Below, piece by piece: positions 60,608-64,000 of a stretch of 64,000 nt of DNA (position 1 is its first letter; every line of letters starts with the position of its first letter). The notes under the pieces were generated by a model. The model worked only from the letters and a program-made list of their open reading frames with translations, was not told the DNA's origin and did not search any database. Source of the stretch: Emergencia timonensis. GTDB lineage: Bacteria > Bacillota > Clostridia > Peptostreptococcales > Anaerovoracaceae. Location of the stretch: positions 1-64,000 of the forward strand of contig NZ_FLKM01000009.1 of NCBI RefSeq assembly GCF_900086585.1. Direction: 5' to 3'. A program made the translations under genes and the position numbers.

Positions 60608-62010
60608 TGCGGTTGCCTAAAGATTATGATTCCGTTATGGCAAGATCTAACGAGATTCAAAAGAAAGCCCTTGGAATGGATTTTGATAAGTACGAATCGG
60701 GAAGCGTTGCCTTCGATTATGAGGGGCTGATGAAGGATACGGGATACACGATTCAAGAATGCATTGAAATCGAAGCGGAAACTGCGGTTGGAAATACCCC
60801 GCTGATCGAACTGAGAAATATCACAAAGCTTTCCAGAAAATATGCGGCGCCGGGGATGGGAGCGAGGATATTTGTGAAAGATGAGATGTGCAATGCTTCC
60901 GGGAGCTTCAAGGCGAGGAGAGCAGCTTTGGCGGTGCATCATGCGAAGAAGCTGGGATATGAGGGCGTTATGGCGGCAACTTCCGGAAATTACGGTGCAG
61001 CAGTTGCATCTCAGGCTGCGATGCAGGGAATGAAATGTATTGTCGTTCAGGAGTGCTATGATTCCAACGGCATTGGTCAACCTGAAATCATTGAAAAAGC
61101 GAGAAAGTGCGAGGCACTGGGCGCGGAAGTTGTACAGCTGACGGTAGGTCCGGAACTTTTCTATTCCTTCCTGGACATCCTCGAAGACACCGGATACTTC
61201 AATGCGTCTTTATACTCTCCTTTTGGCATCGGAGGCGTTGAAACTCTGGGATATGAAATTGCATTGCAGTGTCGTGAAAAATTGGGAAAAGACCCGGACA
61301 TGGTGGTCTGCACGCAGGCAGGCGGAGGTATGGTCACCGGTACTGCGAGAGGACTGCTGAAGGCCGGTGCAAATGACACAGAGATTGTGGCGGCATCAAT
61401 CGATCTGACAGGACTGCATATGGCATCAGACAAGGCATTTAACCGAAAGTCCTGTACAACAGGTCATACGGGATTCGGCGTGCCTCACGCGTCTAACCCT
61501 GATATCTCGGATACACCGAGAAGCGCGGCCCGCCCGCTGAGATATATGGACAGGTATGTGACGACAACACAGGGAGAAGTCATGTTTATAACCGAAATGC
61601 TGGCGCAGCTGGAAGGCCTTGAAAGAGGGCCCGCAGGAAATACATCGCTGGCAGCGGCATTTTCTTTGGCTCAGGAACTTCCGGAAGATGCAATTGTAGT
61701 GGTTTCTGAAACTGAGTATACGGGTGCAGGAAAGCATATCCAACCGCAGCTGACCTTTGCCAGAGAGAACGGCATCGACATCCGTTTCGGAAGTCCGAAA
61801 GAAGATATTCCGGGTACAAATCTGATTTTACCGGAAAACGCAGGTCTCGTGAGACATAAAGATGCAGATCTTGATCGTATGCGAAAGTCGCTCATTCAAA
61901 GAGCTGCAAAGAAAGTTTCCGCGGATAAGATGACAGCGGAGGATATGGCTTTTCTGGCAGCAGAAACGAAAACAGATATGGATTATGTAAGGGCTATGTT
62001 AAAACTATAG
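60607..62010 (+). CDS. ortB: 2-amino-4-oxopentanoate thiolase, PLP subunit
   Basis: A 467-residue PLP protein of fold type II (threonine-synthase-like). The Schiff-base Lys102 is in NASGSFKARRAAL, with the phosphate loop TSGNYGAAVASQAAM and GGGMVTGTARGLLKAG. VQECYDSNGIGQPEIIEKAR and FNASLYSPFGIGGVETLGYE are characteristic of OrtB. With OrtA it performs thiolysis of 2-amino-4-oxopentanoate. Normally ortAB sits with ornithine aminomutase (oraSE) and diaminopentanoate dehydrogenase (ord). None of these is in the window, and a GRE takes their place. Confidence 0.95.
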   Translation: MRLPKDYDSVMARSNEIQKKALGMDFDKYESGSVAFDYEGLMKDTGYTIQECIEIEAETAVGNTPLIELRNITKLSRKYAAPGMGARIFVKDEMCNASGSFKARRAALAVHHAKKLGYEGVMAATSGNYGAAVASQAAMQGMKCIVVQECYDSNGIGQPEIIEKARKCEALGAEVVQLTVGPELFYSFLDILEDTGYFNASLYSPFGIGGVETLGYEIALQCREKLGKDPDMVVCTQAGGGMVTGTARGLLKAGANDTEIVAASIDLTGLHMASDKAFNRKSCTTGHTGFGVPHASNPDISDTPRSAARPLRYMDRYVTTTQGEVMFITEMLAQLEGLERGPAGNTSLAAAFSLAQELPEDAIVVVSETEYTGAGKHIQPQLTFARENGIDIRFGSPKEDIPGTNLILPENAGLVRHKDADLDRMRKSLIQRAAKKVSADKMTAEDMAFLAAETKTDMDYVRAMLKL

Positions 62011-62029
62011 AGAATGAAAGGTGAGAAAA

Positions 62030-63499
62030 ATGGATTTATTAAATATCTTAAATGGTTATATATGGTCGATGCCACAGATTGTACTCCTGTTAGGGACAGG
62101 TTTATTATTCACCCTTGCCATGAAATGCACACAGATCAGAATGATTCCGACGATGATTAAGCTCTTATTCAGCGGCAAAAAATCCGAGCATGGACTTTCT
62201 TCATTTCAGGCTTTCACCCTTGCGATTGCAGGACGAGTCGGCGTGGGCAATATTGCCGGAGTAGCGACTGCAGTATGCATGGGAGGTCCGGGATCTATCT
62301 TTTGGATGTGGGTCATCGCAATTATCGGATCCATTACAACCTTCGTAGAATGCAGCCTTTCGCAGCTTCATAAAAAAGTCATCAATGGTGAGTATCGCGG
62401 AGGATGGATGTACTATATTGGGGATCGGTTTAAGTTTCTCGGAGCATTTACAGCGGTGTTATTTGCGATAACAATGCCATTTACCCAATCCAGTCTGCAT
62501 TCGAATAATATTGCCGTAGCTGTATCTAACGCCTTTGGCACGCCCAAGTTAGCAGTCGGTATCGCAATTGCAGTCATTTTAGCTGCGGTTATATTTGGCG
62601 GCGCAAAGAGGATCGGTCGAGTTGCAGAGTTGGTAGTTCCTGTTATGGCCGTCGGATACATTGGCGTTGCGCTGGTGATCATCTTTGCACATATAACGGA
62701 AGTTCCTGATGCTTTTGCAGCAATTGTAAAAGGAGCCTTTGGAAAGGATCAGATGATTGGCGCAGCCATGGGCAGCGCAATGATTTGGGGAACGAAAAGA
62801 GCACTTTTTTCGTCAGAGACAGGACTTACAACGGCAACGCCTTCCGCTGCGTCAGCAGAAGTGTCCCACCCAGCAAAGCAGGGGCTCGTACAGACATTTT
62901 CAATCTATATTGACACGCTGTTCGTATGTACTGCGACGGGGCTGATGCTGGTCGTTTCGGGATGCTACAATGTACAGGACGGAAGTGGAAATATGCTCTA
63001 TATGGGACTGGGCGAAGCCATTGAAGCGGGACCGGTCTGGGTTGCCAGAGCCATGGAAACCGTCATGCCATGGGGTTCACAATTTATCGCCATTGCAATT
63101 TTCTTCTTCGGTTTTACGTCGATTATGAACCACAATTATAGTACGGTTTCTGCGGTGATGTACTTCTTTCAGAAGAAGAATTTTCCTAAATGGGCAGAAT
63201 ATCTGGTACACATGTGCTTTATCGGCGGCGTGATATTTGGCGCTACGATGTCGTTAGATGCTTCGTGGGCATTAGGCGACGTATTGCTGGGATCAGCAAC
63301 GTGGATCAATTATATCTTCTTATTGGCAAGCGCAGGAGTGGCGATTAAGCTGCTAAAGGATTTTGAAGAGCAGAAAAGGCAGGGGCTTGATCCGGTCTTT
63401 GATCCTGACAAGTTTGAAGGCGTTAGGGGATTTGATTTCGATATGGGCATTTGGAGAACCATCCGTGACAAATATAAGAGCGGAGATTTGAAAAACTAA
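62030..63499 (+). CDS. AGCS-family amino acid:sodium symporter
   Basis: A 489-residue transporter with about eleven helices. The AGCS signature GVGNIAGVATAVCMGGPGS lies near residue 75 and SSETGLTTATPSAASAEVSH near residue 265, where ordinary alanine carriers have NEAGLG. It lies 20 bases after ortB, so it belongs to the GRE operon and probably imports the substrate, or exports alanine. The ATG at 62030 follows AAAGGTGAG. Only distantly similar to the copy at 23642-25054. Confidence 0.9.
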   Translation: MDLLNILNGYIWSMPQIVLLLGTGLLFTLAMKCTQIRMIPTMIKLLFSGKKSEHGLSSFQAFTLAIAGRVGVGNIAGVATAVCMGGPGSIFWMWVIAIIGSITTFVECSLSQLHKKVINGEYRGGWMYYIGDRFKFLGAFTAVLFAITMPFTQSSLHSNNIAVAVSNAFGTPKLAVGIAIAVILAAVIFGGAKRIGRVAELVVPVMAVGYIGVALVIIFAHITEVPDAFAAIVKGAFGKDQMIGAAMGSAMIWGTKRALFSSETGLTTATPSAASAEVSHPAKQGLVQTFSIYIDTLFVCTATGLMLVVSGCYNVQDGSGNMLYMGLGEAIEAGPVWVARAMETVMPWGSQFIAIAIFFFGFTSIMNHNYSTVSAVMYFFQKKNFPKWAEYLVHMCFIGGVIFGATMSLDASWALGDVLLGSATWINYIFLLASAGVAIKLLKDFEEQKRQGLDPVFDPDKFEGVRGFDFDMGIWRTIRDKYKSGDLKN

Positions 63500-63535
63500 T
63501 TGTTTATTTATAGAGATATACGAAAAACGAGGCTG

Positions 63536-63567
63536 AATGGACCTGCTAAGTCATAGCAGGTCCATGT
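63536..63567 (+). terminator. Terminator of the GRE operon
   Basis: TGGACCTGCTA and TAGCAGGTCCA form an 11-bp stem with a five-base loop, followed by TGTTT. Confidence 0.8.
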
Positions 63568-63574
63568 TTCGTAT

Positions 63575-64000
63575 TTAAAACCGGTCGCTGTAGTTGAGCA
63601 GCCCCCGGATGAAGCCTCCCTGGGGCTTTTTCTTTTTCTGACTGCCGCAGACGGTATCGTAGTAGACGATGTTGGCATAAAAATCCTCTTCGGTGCTGTG
63701 GAGAATCGCGTAGGAACCGTTGCTGCCGTCTCTCGGGTTTGTCAGACTGCCGGGATTGATCAGATAGATGCCGCCAAAGTCCTCGCACATGGGTACGTGG
63801 GTGTGTCCGAAACAGACGGCGATACAGTCCTTCTCTTCGGCAAGATAGAGCAGATTGTTGTAATCATAACCGGCACCCTCCAGATGGCCGTGGGTGATGA
63901 GCAGTTTCCCGGCGGGAGTCTCCACGATTTCTCTGTCAGGACGAGAGGCGCCGTCGCAGTTTCCTTTTACACTGACTATGGGGATTCCCAGGGTATCTTC
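63575..64000 (-). CDS. Metallophosphoesterase, YfcE family (cut by the window end)
   Basis: The C-terminal 141 codons of a calcineurin-type phosphodiesterase. KGNCDG, ITHGHLEGAGYDY and CFGHTHVPMCEDF supply metal ligands, followed by NPGSLTNPRDG, typical of the family. The frame runs open past 64000, so the start is outside. It is a relative of 17087-17560 with a longer C-terminus (KKKKPQGGFIRGLLNYSDRF). Confidence 0.9.
   Translation of the reverse strand, partial: EDTLGIPIVSVKGNCDGASRPDREIVETPAGKLLITHGHLEGAGYDYNNLLYLAEEKDCIAVCFGHTHVPMCEDFGGIYLINPGSLTNPRDGSNGSYAILHSTEEDFYANIVYYDTVCGSQKKKKPQGGFIRGLLNYSDRF

Noticed and set aside
60311..62010. Complete B12-dependent ornithine fermentation cluster
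   Set aside because: Only ortA and ortB are present. No aminomutase (oraS, oraE) or diaminopentanoate dehydrogenase (ord) gene is found in the window.

Overview
The window comes from an anaerobic, endospore-forming Firmicute of class Clostridia that lives largely on amino acids. The evidence is a spoIID gene, a long pyruvate:ferredoxin oxidoreductase, two NhaC-type antiporters, two AGCS amino-acid:sodium symporters, a D-serine dehydratase, the two 2-amino-4-oxopentanoate thiolase subunits (ortA/ortB) and a glycyl radical enzyme with its activase. A lineage such as Anaerovoracaceae (Clostridiales family XIII) would fit, but that placement is an inference.

Layout. 1-380: 3' end of a 23S rRNA gene and a 5S rRNA gene. 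441-9522: ordinary chromosomal genes (tmk, holB, ricT, a tRNA-type N6 methyltransferase, a DUF948 protein, an AbrB protein, murA, spoIID, class III fbp), interrupted at two places by an unusual structured repeat. 9526-10493: two related lipoproteins. 10700-13513: a tRNA-Arg gene carrying a 2.7 kb integrated-element remnant between copies of its own 3' end. 13698-16509: a secreted NlpC/P60-like protein and a complete IS4-family element that split that gene's terminator. 16623-25054: GNAT, phosphodiesterase, oleate hydratase with a TetR regulator and an Fe-S aldo/keto reductase, a permuted-papain-like protein, an arginase-fold protein, a CAT-like protein and an AGCS symporter. 25725-29255: pyruvate:ferredoxin oxidoreductase. 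29430-32128: third copy of the structured repeat and a small mixed operon. 33836-38035: pstSCAB-phoU behind a probable Pho box.

40361-51097 is a first sigma-54-controlled module: a NhaC antiporter with a clear -24/-12 promoter, divergent from an enhancer-binding protein whose sensor half resembles L-erythro-3,5-diaminohexanoate dehydrogenase. The regulator heads an operon with a 1589-residue multidomain protein (HD hydrolase, helical repeats, nucleotidyltransferase, acetyltransferase-like and phosphoribosyltransferase-like parts), a malate/lactate-dehydrogenase-like protein and an iron-sulfur flavoprotein-like protein.

52018-63499 is the most interesting region. A second sigma-54 activator (53500-55260) diverges from an operon with a -24/-12 promoter and three upstream repeat sites. 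The operon encodes an uncharacterised glycyl radical enzyme, a compact activase, a class-III-aminotransferase-fold protein close to isoleucine 2-epimerase, OrtA, OrtB and an AGCS symporter. OrtAB splits 2-amino-4-oxopentanoate with CoA into acetyl-CoA and alanine. The usual B12 enzymes that make this intermediate from ornithine are absent. My reading is that uptake, epimerisation, radical elimination and thiolysis form a B12-independent amino-acid fermentation route, with a 4-hydroxy-5-substituted C5 amino acid as a possible substrate. This pathway is a hypothesis from gene content. The window ends inside a metallophosphoesterase gene.
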